This document shows, in pieces, positions 43,256 through 53,244 of a DNA stretch of 64,000 nucleotides (positions are counted from its first letter, which is position 1; each line of letters starts with the position of its first letter). The stretch comes from Platycnemis pennipes (taxonomy: Eukaryota > Arthropoda > Insecta > Odonata > Platycnemididae), in contig OW121851.1 of assembly GCA_933228895.1 (NCBI GenBank), positions 111,249,271-111,313,270 on the forward strand, given 5' to 3'. The notes beneath the pieces are model-generated. The model was not told the DNA's origin. It was given only the letters and a program-made list of their open reading frames with translations, and did no database searches. The translations under genes were made by a program, and so were the position numbers.

Positions 43256-43549
43256 GAAAACCAAATTAAACAAACGTCCAGTTACCCATCTTCTCACCTT
43301 CCCCGGACGAAAGGGTGAAAGATCGTGAAAATGCTGGAATAATGAGGTTATTGAACAACAAAGGTCATTTTCCACGTATAATAAGTGATAAGGTATATTA
43401 TGAAAGAAGCTTATGGAGTGATAGCCTGGATAGGTAATGTACATGTATGTCTTTTTTCATGCCATTTGAACCATTTAATATGCAGCGTCTGCGTGTACTT
43501 TTTTGGCATATTTTTGAGTGGTCATAAAATTGAACTATGCAATGTCGTT

Positions 43550-43885
43550 GGTTGGTTGGTTATTTAGGGGAGGCGACCGACAGCTGAGGTCATTTGCGCC
43601 ATTTAGGAAAGGTGGGTAATTGGTTAACGGTAGGAATTTTCAGGGAACGGAGGAAGGGTGGAGAGAAACCCGGCGTCGGCATTAGCCTACTCTTAACGAA
43701 AGGCGCCAAGGGGACCACGGCTTAACGTCCCATCCGACGGACGGAGTTCTGAACTTGAAATGCCCTCCACTAGGCACTCAAGTGGGGACCGGTTTTCCAC
43801 TGAAAAATTCGCCACTGCCGGGAAACGAACCCGAGCCCTCGGGATGGGAGGCCAGTACTCTAGCCACCACACCAACCCGATCCCC
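43550..43885 (-). repeat. SINE S1, complete reference copy with 12-bp duplication
   Basis: 336 bp. On the minus strand: head gggatcgggttggtgtggtg, gctagagtactggcc (A-box region), gggctcgggttcg-type B box, then the shared body (ccgtccgtcggatgggacgt, gtccccttggcgcctttcgt, ctaatgccgacgccgggttt), the ctcagctgtcggtcgcctcc tail and an AACC array. Flanked by tgcaatgtcgtt (43538-43549, 43886-43897), so it was inserted by LINE-type target-primed synthesis. RNA polymerase III would transcribe it from the internal boxes. It carries no protein. Confidence 0.95.
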
Positions 43886-43899
43886 TGCAATGTCGTTCC

Positions 43900-44095
43900 C
43901 ATAAAAATTTCAATATCACTCACTTATTAAATAGCATTATAACTAAGGTGTCTGCGTAGTTAATATGTGTTTAATGATTATGCACCCCCTGCCGCACACC
44001 CTTTATGGTATGTCGCCTGCTCGGCACTCGGCAGCTGTAAAAGTGCAGCTGTCTCCTGTGTGAAGTTACATACCAGCCAAATTCCTCCTTTACGT
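43900..44095. other. Spacer before the pyrimidine tract
   Basis: A weak LINE-B-like word (accccctgccgcacacccttt, 43983 onward) may be an old 3' end. Nothing else. Confidence 0.3.
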
Positions 44096-44348
44096 CTCAC
44101 CCCTTCCCTCTCTCTCTCTCTCTCTCTCATATCCTTTTTTCCATCTTCCACCTGTCTCCCCTTTCAAACTCCTGTTTTTATTATCCCCCCTGTTCCATTA
44201 TGCATTCAGCATTCCTCCTATCTTTTTTTTTCCTTCTCCTCCTTCGTCCGTTACGCCTCCACTCCTCCGGCTGTTTCTTCTCACTCCCTCTCCCCTTCAT
44301 TCCATCTCGCATTTTCATGTTTTCTCATCCCTTTTATTTTTTTTTTCA
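44096..44348 (+). repeat. Pyrimidine-rich tract with (CT)n microsatellite
   Basis: A (TC)n run at about 44107-44129 is followed by a long C/T-rich stretch ending in tttttttttttcag. It is a strong polypyrimidine tract for the acceptor at 44349. Confidence 0.8.
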
Positions 44349-44349
44349 G

Positions 44350-44403
44350 GGTTTCGGAACCATGGAGCCGGGGCAGCACTGGAAGGACTCTCCTACGACG
44401 CCG
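44350..44403 (+). CDS. Candidate host exon carrying a start codon
   Basis: Bounded by an excellent acceptor (long T-rich tract then cag, 44347-44349) and a consensus donor gtgagt (44404-44409). Inside, ATG at 44362 lies in a good Kozak context (a at -3, G at +4) and gives MEPGQHWKDSPTTP, ending in phase 0. It would be a second exon with 12 nt of 5' UTR. The surrounding 44090-44840 is free of recognised repeats and GC-richer than average. I do not recognise the protein; 14 residues are too few. The following exon must lie downstream, perhaps outside the window. Confidence 0.5.
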
Positions 44404-44409
44404 GTGAGT

Positions 44410-45070
44410 GACGTTTATAACCTTGGCCGGCCATCCGTACTCTTGCGAAACGCATATTTTTCTTCCATCTCATTTTATTTTCCATGCATACATGTATCTC
44501 TATCCGAAGGTATCTGCCTATCTATCTATCTACGCGGAAGATTGTGCGGAGGGATAGAAGAGGGATGTTTCCTCTCCCATCATCCCCTCAACACGAGGTT
44601 GTGGGAAGGACGTTCCGTGTTCTTTTTTTTTCCTCTCGACGGAGGGACGGCGGAGAAATCTTCCAATCATGTAGTTTGCGTCTGGAAGATAAAAAAAGAT
44701 CCACCGCCTTCCGTGCGTCAGATGTTTTGGACCAGCCGCGAATTGATTTCGTCCTCGCGTAATGTGGATTTTCCGCGAACGCTGTTGTTGACTGTATCTC
44801 TGGTCGCCATGGTAGCGGATCGGGCGTGAATGACGTCACGTGTCTTTTTTTTTTGGGGGGGGGGGGTCCAGGGCTAAGGGAGGAAGAGGGGGTGTTGTTC
44901 CCCTCAGCTTACAAGGCCTGTTTGTTTATGAGACGCATTCAATTTATTATTTGAATTCTTGCGAAGATGCGTAATTGCTAAATCATTCTCTTTAGGATAA
45001 TATTTTTGTTTTTTTTACCCTAAGATTGGTTAGGCACAGTTCTCCAACTAGCAGAGCTATGTCATTCCGC
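44410..45070. other. Putative first coding intron, repeat-free
   Basis: Contains several plus frames, a g-run (44856-44869) after a t-run, and tgacgtcacgtg (44831-44842), a CRE/E-box-like word that could be regulatory. No second exon identified. Confidence 0.3.
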
Positions 45071-45072
45071 TA

Positions 45073-46081
45073 TAGGGTAGTTTCCTTCATTAAAGAAAAG
45101 AGAATTCATCAATTGCGAATCATGCCCAACAACAAATGTAGTATTCATTTTATGCAAAAAATATGGATTGAGAAAACCGAATTTAATAGAGATATAAATG
45201 TTAATTTTAAGTAAATTTGAATGAACTCAGAAATGGCGGGATGCGCTGCCTTCTTGCTGAAGTAACAGTTACATAAATTACGCTGCGAAGCATAGGAAAT
45301 ATTCGTCTCCTGATTTTACCATTGTATTTCATCAGAACCCCACAGCTCTACTGAATACGTATATAATAATAAAAGCCTATGAAAAGAATCATAGATCGAT
45401 AAATCTCCTCCTTTAGACATGGGATTAATGGTCGTTTTATAGACTCAAGGGAATCCTGGCTCGTGGAGTCGTCTGCTACTGCGAAGCATGGCGTGAAGTT
45501 CGCGCGACTATGGGCCAACTTCACGGTTCGTTTAGCAAAATGAATAATAACTGTTTTTAAAATGAACAAACTGAATAAATGATTTTGAATAAATAAATTA
45601 AAGTTAATCATGGTAAATTACTAAATAAATATACCACAGGTACTAGTTAATAAAGCCTTGACTGGGTGCTTGGAAGCGTCCGCAGCACCACCTGGTGCCA
45701 TGTAGAGGAAGGAGTGCTTCATCGCACGCATAATTTTCCGGCATGAAATAGTGTGACGTCGTGTTTTCGCGCCGTTGATTTTTTTAATTTTTGAATTAAT
45801 GAGGAGAAATACTTCTTATAGACGGATCTTAAAATTGAACGGCTTAAAATATGCCGTCAGAGGTTATAAACTTTTGATCAAGCCAAAAAAATAATAGGAA
45901 ACTAATGGAGAAGAGAAAAACTAACGATGCAATTCCCCAAAACTTTTATTTTGACACCGTTTGTTGGTATCAAAATAAAAGTTTTGTGGAATTACATCGT
46001 TAGTTTTTCTCTTCTCCATTATGGAAAAATTCCACCAACAGTTTCCCCGGAAACAGTTTCTTTTAATAGGAAACTACTCTA
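45073..46081 (+). mobile_element. MITE family T1, copy c (near complete)
   Basis: Starts tagggtagtttccttcatta and ends aataggaaactactcta, about 850 bp excluding a 172-bp insertion. It contains the family blocks gcataggaaatattcgtctc, gcatggcgtgaagttcgcgc, actatgggccaacttcacgg and ccgcagcaccacctgg. No transposase. Confidence 0.8.
45904..46064. mobile_element. Palindrome-bearing insertion with 11-bp duplication
   Basis: aataggaaact occurs at 45893-45903 and 46065-46075. The insert starts with a palindrome (arms aatggagaagagaaaaacta and complement ending 46020, about 48 bp each) followed by a 44-nt tail attggaaaaattccacc-like. The duplication length equals that of the RTE copies here. Confidence 0.75.
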
Positions 46082-46152
46082 TCTTCATATCAGCTAATCA
46101 CACTTTACAGTATGAATAATAGTATAATAATTTTTCTCTTTTGTACCTTCAA

Positions 46153-46437
46153 TTGGGGGTCGTGGTGCCCTAGTGGGTAGAGCACTGAGCTACTGACCGG
46201 AGAGGGTCCCGGGTTCAATCCCGGGCAAGAGCCTTTCTGGACACCCCCATCTAAAATCCTCGCGATACGATTTTCTGAGTGTCAGAACTTCGTAGGAAAT
46301 CGCAGGTGGACCAGGGAAAGGAACTGGCCCCCATAACCTGAATGTTTGAGTTGCACTCACCATTGGCATAGTCCGGGGTGAGCTCTAACCTATTAAAGAC
46401 CAAACTTCGGGTTGAATCACAGAGTGAATGAGTGTCA
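46153..46437 (+). repeat. tRNA-derived SINE S2
   Basis: The head has gtggtgccctagtgggtaga and gc (A box), a 5-bp anticodon arm around ctgagctactgaccggag, and a perfect T arm cccgggttcaatcccggg (46209-46226). About 200 bp of body follow, unrelated to S1, ending in gaatgagtg. Only one copy in this window. Confidence 0.75.
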
Positions 46438-46540
46438 CTTCTTCCATGTAACTCATACGAGACCTTCCTTTGTCATTCTTCCCGTACACCTTTACCTCAA
46501 CTACTGCTCTCTTACAGTGCATCGTACATTTTACCGCCAG
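46438..46540 (-). mobile_element. RTE coding fragment
   Basis: ccatgtaactcatacgagac, cttcctttgtcattcttccc and gcatcg correspond to 12475-12560 of the full element (RMRYMEQ to GKGRP region). Both ends are missing. Confidence 0.65.
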
Positions 46541-46739
46541 TTTTTATTTTGACACTGTGCACAACCAAATGAAATCTTAAATTTTCGGCAGATTGCACTT
46601 CGAGATAATTTATAGGATCTCTCTTCTTGAATATTGGCTTTCCTGAAAGCCATTGCCGCCTTACGAGCGGCTTCCGTGATGTACCGAAATGGCGAATTAT
46701 ATCGAGTTCCTACAGGTCCTCCTGAATTGCCTTAGGAAT

Positions 46740-46836
46740 CAGGAATAGTGTGGTGGCCTTCGTGTTTGCCAGGAAACCCAAAGGCCCGAGTTCGATACCC
46801 GGTCCAGGAAACCTGGCATTTTTCTCATCACAGTCT
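46740..46836 (+). repeat. tRNA-like SINE head fragment
   Basis: gtgtggtggccttcgtgttt resembles the S1 A box region and cccgagttcgatacccgg is a B box/T arm. The S1 body is missing; an RTE 3' end in the opposite direction begins at once. Confidence 0.5.
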
Positions 46837-46837
46837 T

Positions 46838-46960
46838 CAGTCAACAATCCTGATATTGGTTTGACGCAGCTCTCCTCTCAATTCTCATATCAGCTAATCT
46901 CTTTATATTTGCTTATTTCTTCTCTTTCACTATTGCCATTTACCAATGAGGGATCAAAAT
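46838..46960 (-). mobile_element. RTE extreme 3' end fragment
   Basis: agtcaacaatcctgatattg, gtttgacgcagctctcctct and atcagctaatctctttatat correspond to 12365-12435. Truncated after about 120 bp. Confidence 0.7.
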
Positions 46961-46964
46961 ACCT

Positions 46965-47395
46965 ATTCACCATATTTATTTTTCAGAAGTTCTTTTTTCT
47001 GATCAGCCTTTCTTGAAATGATTAGATATTTAGCGTCTCAGCGCGGAATGAAAGGCTATTTTCTCCTTGCAGATAGCTGTTTATTATAGAGCTCCTCTTA
47101 CAAGACTGTCTCTCTGTTTACCTCTCATCAACAACTCATCATGGTAACCAACATCACCAACATGGGTATTGTTGCCCGGTTGGTATGTAGATGAATAAAA
47201 TAATAAATAATAATAATTGATAATAAATAATGATAATATAATTAATTACTACATAATGAATGAATGAATGAATGGATGGCTTATAAATGATTATGAAGAG
47301 TAAGATGATGAGTATGAAAATTTGCCAACGCGGCTGTTGTGGCGGAGTATCACCACAGATGTGTTTGTAACTGAAACCCGTGCTCCTTTATATCA
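46965..47395. repeat. Low-complexity AT-rich DNA with (TGAA)n
   Basis: 47192-47240 is a taataa-rich stretch and 47256-47275 is (TGAA)5. No gene. Confidence 0.7.
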
Positions 47396-47399
47396 TCAT

Positions 47400-47678
47400 C
47401 ATTGGTCATCAATCCTCAGATTGGTTTGACGCAGCTCTCCACTGAGTCTTTCTATCGGCTAATCTCTTCGTATTGACGTAATTCTTCTCTTTCACATACT
47501 TCATCATTTGTTCCATGTATCTCAAACGAGTCCTTTCTCTGTCATTCTTCCCGTTGACCTGTCGTTCGAAAATTGTCTTCCTAAAGCCATCATGTTTCAT
47601 TATATGGCCGATAAGGTTGTCCCGTCTTCTTCTCAGGATTTTCAGAAGACTTCTTTTTTCTCCAACTCCCTTAAGCGC
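47400..47678 (-). mobile_element. 5'-truncated RTE copy
   Basis: Frame 47409-47600 ends RLADRKTQWRAASNQSED and includes MEQMMKYVKEKNYVNTKRL. The gatgat tail is short (atcatcatc). Truncated near tctccaactccctta. Confidence 0.85.
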
Positions 47679-47772
47679 GTTTTTTACACATAGATTTCAT
47701 ATTAAAATGAGTGACAGACACGAAAATTAGAGCTCATTATAGGCAATATAACTGTTACGTATCTTGTTTTTG

Positions 47773-47778
47773 TTTATT
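47773..47778 (-). terminator. Polyadenylation signal AATAAA (candidate)
   Basis: About 115 nt downstream of the stop codon of the candidate terminal exon at 47892-48072, same strand. AT-rich context makes chance occurrence possible. Confidence 0.25.
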
Positions 47779-47891
47779 AATTGCTGATTAAGTTGTTTTA
47801 CGTATATTATTTAAGTCAATTTGTTTTTTTTTAACAGTAAAACATATTTCTAAAGTTAGTTTTTTTTTCAAAACAACATGGGGTTTTACAA

Positions 47892-48072
47892 TCACTCCTG
47901 ACTTGTACTGGCATTCATAGCTCCAGGGGAAGTAGGCATTTTATCATTCCTATCACTGAATTGTGTAGGAGATAAAGGCATTTCATCATCTTGAACCGCG
48001 GAATATGTTGGTTGCGTCCTCTTATTGCTTTGCAAATTATGCTGATGCCTGAGACATTCATATAAAACAACA
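47892..48072 (-). CDS. Candidate host terminal exon
   Basis: After a possible acceptor (cttcaacaacccatattaacag, split here as cttcaacaaccc and atattaacag) the minus strand reads VVLYECLRHQHNLQSNKRTQ, PTYSAVQDDEMPLSPTQFSD, RNDKMPTSPGAMNASTSQE and stop. The hydrophilic S/T/P-rich tail with an imperfect EMPLSPTQ / KMPTSPGA repeat looks like a real protein C-terminus. Further upstream on the same strand, 48157-48080 (YCYVFGLLDYDLPLGRLLEI) and 48418-48230 (ENALIMLRQLRAACSLAFLI) are also coding-like, but in other frames. Either several short exons or a decayed retrocopy. Protein not recognised. Confidence 0.3.
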
Positions 48073-48429
48073 CTGTTAATATGGGTTGTTGAAGTGGTTG
48101 AACATCCATGTCACCAAATATTTCCAGCAACCTTCCTAATGGTAGATCATAGTCCAATAGACCAAATACATAGCAATAATAAAAGGTTCGGTAGGTGTAT
48201 TGTAGGTATCATGGTCAGAAGTGTATGATCATAGTTCTACTAACCCAGAATAACTGCATCTTTGCAATCCGAAATGGTATGGAAATTATTTCATGACAGC
48301 AGAACTGAATAATCAGAAATGCTAATGAACATGCTGCTCGCAACTGGCGAAGCATGATTAACGCGTTTTCATCACTAAGTTCTGCAATGTTTCTAAGTGC
48401 ATGTAGGTAGATAATCAAGTTGTATTAAT

Positions 48430-48500
48430 GTTTGTGATTCGCCCCCTGCCATACACCTAAGAGGTACTCAAGGTGACCTGTAGATGTGTATGTACAGCTA
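48430..48500 (+). mobile_element. LINE-B extreme 3' end
   Basis: cgccccctgccatacaccta, aggtgacctgtagatgtgta follow the family's conserved stem-loop and tail order, somewhat diverged. Confidence 0.55.
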
Positions 48501-48689
48501 AGCCACAGAAATCCACGTGCTGGTACATTAATCTTGTCTTGCACACTATAATAACATCAGTGTTTTCAACCATTTAACCTTGGAGAAAATTTCCTTCATT
48601 GAAGTTTTGAATTGGAGAGTTCGCGAGTAGAGTGAAGATGTGTAGGGTGCTGTCTAGGCTGGTGTGCTTTGTATGTGACAGCCGTGAAA

Positions 48690-48992
48690 GGTTGGTTGGT
48701 TGGTTATTCAGGGGAGGCGAGCGACAGTGAGGTCATTTGCGCCATTTAGATGGGTAATTGGATAATGGTAGGAGTTTTCAGGGAACGGAAGAAGGGTGGA
48801 GAGAAACCCGGCGTCGGCATTAGCCTACTTTTAATGAAAGGTGCCAAGGGGACCACAACTTAACGTCCCATCCGACGGACGGACGGAGTGGGGACCGGTT
48901 TTCTGAAACTGAAAAATTCGCCTCGGGAATCGAACCCGGGCCCTCGGGATGGGAGCCCAGTACTCTAGCCACCACACCAACCCAATCCTCCT
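48690..48992 (-). repeat. SINE S1, near complete
   Basis: GGTT array (48690-48704), tail, body and head (ccaccacaccaacccaatcc). Short deletions occur around the gacggacggacggagtgggg region. Flanks share only gaaagg. Confidence 0.9.
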
Positions 48993-49194
48993 CCAGGAAA
49001 GGACAGTCTGATTTATAAAAAAAGAAAACATTGTGACATAACCGTAGGCAAAGTTACGGCTTATACATTTGAAATCTTTATCTTCAAGATCTCCAAAATT
49101 ATCTCGAAATAACTTGCTTTTCTTTCGTGATACAAAATTCAGTTTGCGCCTGCCCTGTAGGTCTGTCTTAAGGCGGTGGATTTTCAAGCTAGTC

Positions 49195-49462
49195 CCCACT
49201 TAAGGGTCCCTCCAATGTGGAGGAGAGGTTGAGAAAGGGAAGGGTGGAGAGAAATCCCTCGGCGGCATTAGGGAAAGGCGCCAAGGGGACCTCAGATTTA
49301 CATCACATCCAGCTGACGGAATAAATGAACTTTAATTACTCTCCACACAGAATCCAAGTAGGGGCCGGTGTTCCACTGAGAATAACCCCTGCGCCAAAGG
49401 GGATTCAAACCCTGGGTTGAGAAGCTTGTACCCTTAGCCACTATACCAGCGTGACCCCTTTA
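49195..49462 (-). repeat. SINE S1, diverged
   Basis: gggaagggtggagagaaatc, gaaaggcgccaaggggacct and the head ggattcaaaccctgggttga (complement of a B box) are in order. Confidence 0.7.
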
Positions 49463-49464
49463 GG

Positions 49465-49545
49465 CATCTACATTTAAGCCTGCGAGCCGCCGCAAGGGTG
49501 TATGGCAGGGAATAAGTAGGTATTATTAGAGTTAAGGTTTATCAA
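49465..49545 (-). mobile_element. LINE-B 3' end fragment
   Basis: Complement of the family 3' end: gcatctacatttaagcctgc, gagccgccgcaagggtgtat, ggcaggga. Confidence 0.65.
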
Positions 49546-49733
49546 GCATGTCTCGCAATAAACGGAGCCTGAGACAGAAAGAGAAAAGGGTGCAGATGGG
49601 ATTGAGTTATCCTGATTGCTTGGGCACTTTTCTCCATACAGAGGGCCCTGAATCTGGTAGAAGCAGACACTTTTCTTTCAAGTTTTGGGCTCCGCAAACA
49701 TGCAGCGTTGATTGCACTTCCAATGTCAGTAAT

Positions 49734-50268
49734 GGGGTCGTTTACCATAATTTTTTATTGCCGAAAAAGATAGAGTTTGTAAAATAAAAAGACAAGTATT
49801 TTTCCGTTTTTTGATCCGTCAATTATTTCTCGAGTTATAGGCGTTGAAAAACTGATGTTTTTAACCCTTTCGGAAAAGTGGGTGTGGTGCAACCTCTGAC
49901 GTATATCGTCTTCGTCCAATCACAACTGAGCCTGCGAAGCTACTTCGCCTTATCGCAAAGGGGGGGACACAGCAGACACTGCCAATCGGAGCAGTTATGA
50001 CAGCATCTGTACGAGCAGATCTTCCGAGAATCCCCCTCCACTCCCTTCCCTTCCAATAAGAGCAGTCAAGGACGGGAGGAAAATGACGTCAATGTTATCA
50101 CAGGAGCTATTTCGGTGGGCGTCACCTTTTTCTTATTTTAATTTTTGATTTACGAGTGAATGGTTGTGGTTAGAAGATTAATTTTTTCACTAAATTTCTT
50201 TTTTCGTTTCCATCTAACAATTTCGTGTACAAAATTGCGATTTAGGTTCCGAGTAAACGCCCCCATCG
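49734..50268 (+). mobile_element. MITE family M2, copy 2
   Basis: Begins atggggtcgtttaccata and ends gttccgagtaaacgccccca; the end reads atgggggcgtttactcgg in complement, giving imperfect terminal inverted repeats. 535 bp, no ORF. Close match to 51807-52343. Confidence 0.85.
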
Positions 50269-50269
50269 G

Positions 50270-50629
50270 TCTCTCGCATGTAATTTAAGCTGCGGACTAC
50301 ATGGAGCATTTACTTACAGCAGTTAACACCGGTGTCCCCTTCTTCATTTAAAACAACCTTCCCGTTTCCACTTGCTAATTATGCCTTCTCCGAGTTCCTG
50401 CAATCAATATCGTCTCATCCCTTACCATGTACAGCATATCTTCATTCGTTTTTGTTTTAGCCCAACTTAGTTTCTCCGTTTTGCTCCTCACCTATGCATC
50501 AAAAGTCGAATTTTCTCTTTCGATTCTCTTTCCTTAACGTCCGTTTTCGATGCCTATCCGACTCTTCAGCATTCTTTTGTTGGCATCCCTACTCTAGAAC
50601 TCAATTATAAATCCTATCATAGAGATTAA
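50270..50629 (-). other. Diverged LINE-like C/T-rich DNA, part 1
   Basis: 50330-50625 is pyrimidine-rich and resumes at 51366 beyond the P1 MITE. It resembles minus-strand LINE coding debris (compare 7270-7470), but I cannot assign motifs. Confidence 0.3.
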
Positions 50630-51361
50630 GGAGGTTGATCCGAAAAGTGAAAGTCATGTCAATTTTTTTATATTTTCAGCACTGATAGAACTAAAGTTCC
50701 TCTGTCTAATAAAGTAAAGATAAATACACCAACCCATACTCCTTTTTGCACAAATTGCATTTGAAATTACATACGATTAACGGCGAGAATGGCCATCACA
50801 TGGGAATATAACGTTTAAAAATACCATAGTGACATGTCATTTTTGCAAAAAACTGATATTTTATGCGTAATTTCACAAGAAATAAAATGACACGAAAAAA
50901 AAGGCATCAACCCACCGTATTTTTCGCTAAATTCACCAAGTTCTTCGCTTATAGCAGACGAAATCCGTTAGTTGTCTTCAAGTGGCGCTGCGGTCGCTCT
51001 ATGTAAAATTTATGGCGTATGAATAATATCATTGCTAATGAGATATTAAAGCATATTTCTGAAAAATATTATAACTTAATGTTTGATAGTAATATTCTGG
51101 TGTTATATATTAGTAAATTCATTGAGTACGTGAATTTATTTCTTTAAAGTAAATGCTGAATTGACTTCATAGTCGAGCTGATTAAAATTATCATTTTAAG
51201 AAATCCTTCGATTTACATCGCATTTCTTGTGATACTTATGACCTTCAATAGCTTAGGTAATTTTCTTTGTGAAGTAAGGATCACTTAGCAGGCATATACT
51301 CGTACTTAAATTAATAAGATTCCTCAGACAACTTGACTCAAGCAGTCGCGAGCCAACCTCC
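50630..51361. mobile_element. TTAA-duplicating MITE, family P1, copy 2
   Basis: Flanked by TTAA (50626-50629, 51362-51365); ends ggaggttgatccgaaaag and agccaacctcc. 732 bp, very similar to 38863-39591, so both are fairly young or one family burst. Confidence 0.9.
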
Positions 51362-51365
51362 TTAA

Positions 51366-51806
51366 CGCCTCTTTTTTCAAGACTCCGGTTCTTCTTATAA
51401 GTTAAAAACGTTTTCCTCTACATTTTCTCTATGCAATTTAAATTGCTATACCTGCTCCTGCTTTAGTCCTACTTTGTAATTTGATCTCGCCTTATTTGTT
51501 TCGAAAAATCCATTTACTTAACTCATCTTCATTCCATATCGTTCACACTCGTTTTGCAACGCATCCATTTTTTATTCCTTGCTAACTAGTGCCCAATTGT
51601 GCTCAGTCCTTACAAAATTTTTCATATTTCCACCATTTTTTATTCTTGGATCAAACTCATTTCGTGTCACACTCCCTATTCATTGGTACATTATGCACTT
51701 CATCGATACTGGTTGGGAATAAAGGATTTCCAAGGAGAAAAAACTCATTCGCCATGATCGGAGCTCGAATCCGGAACCCTCTGATATCTGGAAATGTTAG
51801 ACCAAT
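51366..51806 (-). other. Diverged LINE-like C/T-rich DNA, part 2
   Basis: Continuation of 50330-50625. No domain identified. Confidence 0.25.
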
Positions 51807-52343
51807 GGGGTCGTTTACCATATTTTTTTATTGCCGAATCTGATAGAGTTGGTAAAATAAAAAGACAAGTATTTTTCCAATTTTTGATCCGTCAATTATT
51901 TCCCGAGTTATAAGCGGCGAAAAACTAATGTTTTTAATCCTTTCGGAAAAGTGGTCGTGGTGCAAACTCTGACGTATATTGACTTCGTCCAATCACAACT
52001 GAGCCCGCGAAGCTACTTTGCCTTATCGCAATGGGGGGGGGGGGGGCACAGCTGACTTGGCCAATGGAAGCGATTGCGACAGCATATGTGCGAGCAGACC
52101 TTCCGAGAATCCCCCTCCTCTCCCTTCCCCTCCCCCAAAAGCAGTCAAGGACGGGAGGAATATGACGTCAATGTTACCACAGCAGCATTTTCGGTGGGCG
52201 TCACCTTTTGCTTATTTAAATTTTTTATTTATGAGTGAATGGTTGTGGTTATAAAATTAATTTTTTCACTAAAATTCTTTTTTCTTTTCCATCTAACGAT
52301 TTCGTGTGCAAAATTGCGATTTCGGTTCCGAGTAAACGCTCCC
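51807..52343 (+). mobile_element. MITE family M2, copy 3
   Basis: Same ends as copy 2 (atggggtcgtttaccata; gttccgagtaaacgctccca), with a G13-type run at 52031-52045 replacing the shorter G run of the other copies. Confidence 0.85.
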
Positions 52344-52374
52344 ATAAGGTTGCTAAAAATACCTTCCCTCTCCG

Positions 52375-52865
52375 TGCCGTTTTGACTATCTCTTCTTCCT
52401 TTTATCGGAGGAATCTATTCACTCCTACTCTTGCTGCGTCGTCACTCGGTCTGTCTACTTTAGCTTCATAATTTTTATATGAGACCACATTTCGAGTGCT
52501 TCTTATTTTTCCACAAAGTTCCTTAGTTGTACATAGTTTGTAGCTTTATTGCCTTTTAGAGTAGTCGTACTCCAACTATAAGTTCTAGTAAATAGTTTCC
52601 TTTTTTCAAGCTTGAAATTCCAGCTGTTAATAGATTCTTCCTTTGGTAGAATGTCTTCTTTGCTCGTGCTATGCTATTTTATTGATTATTACCTTCGACT
52701 ATAGTTCATTGCTAGTTATTCAGCCTCCCAGATAACAACACATTCGGTCTATTAGATTTTGCTGACTGAATTCAACAATGAACATGGCCTCTGTTCTCCT
52801 ACTCCATACATTACCTTTGCTTTCTTTCTTTCGATCTTAATAAATAAAAATATGAGTGTTAAGTT
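52375..52865 (-). mobile_element. Old RTE fragment
   Basis: Aligns with about 12620-13060 of the full element: ctactcttgctgcg, gaccacatttcgagtgcttc, ctgttaatagattcttcctt and gcctcccagataacaacaca, and ttctttcgatcttaataaat. Heavily mutated. Confidence 0.7.
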
Positions 52866-52904
52866 AGATGGGTTTATTTTGATTGGTATTTCTTCTACCT
52901 CCCG

Positions 52905-53048
52905 CCGACGTGACAGTCAATGTCTCCAGGTCAATTGACCTGAAGACGCCGACTGTCACGCCGCCGCCGGCAAAACGGTCATCCGAGCAATATGAGCCTC
53001 CTCCTACTGGGAAATACTCCGGAAGAAATTCCAGTCCAGGGATTTAAA
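52905..53048 (+). mobile_element. Foldback/hammerhead-like element related to 37808-38041
   Basis: gacctgaagacgccgactgt at 52938 repeats the core of 37808-38041 and is preceded by its inverted partner (gtgacagtcaatgtctccag). Order GAC, CTGAAGA (52940-52946), GC-rich stem, CAAAAC (52971-52976), GGTC. GAAA is mutated to CAAAA, so it is likely inactive. Confidence 0.5.
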
Positions 53049-53244
53049 ATTTGGAATAGTGCCAGGCCCGGCGTAAGGCTTGGGCGACCCGGGAAACCAC
53101 TCGGGACTCCGTGGGAATGGAAAAAAAGCTTTTTTTTTTTTTCATTCGGGGAGTGACACCTTAGTTCATGTGTCCAACAAGTTAATTTGCTATTTGTTTG
53201 CTACTCAATTTTTACTACTACGTTTAATTGAACTGAAAACTGAA

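Noticed and set aside
43967..44829. Long plus-strand frames across the pyrimidine tract
   Set aside because: Low-complexity C/T-rich translation; only the 54-nt exon inside has splice support.
46153..46230. Possible true tRNA gene
   Set aside because: The T arm is perfect, but the acceptor stem is not closed by a matching 3' strand and ~200 bp of SINE body follow.
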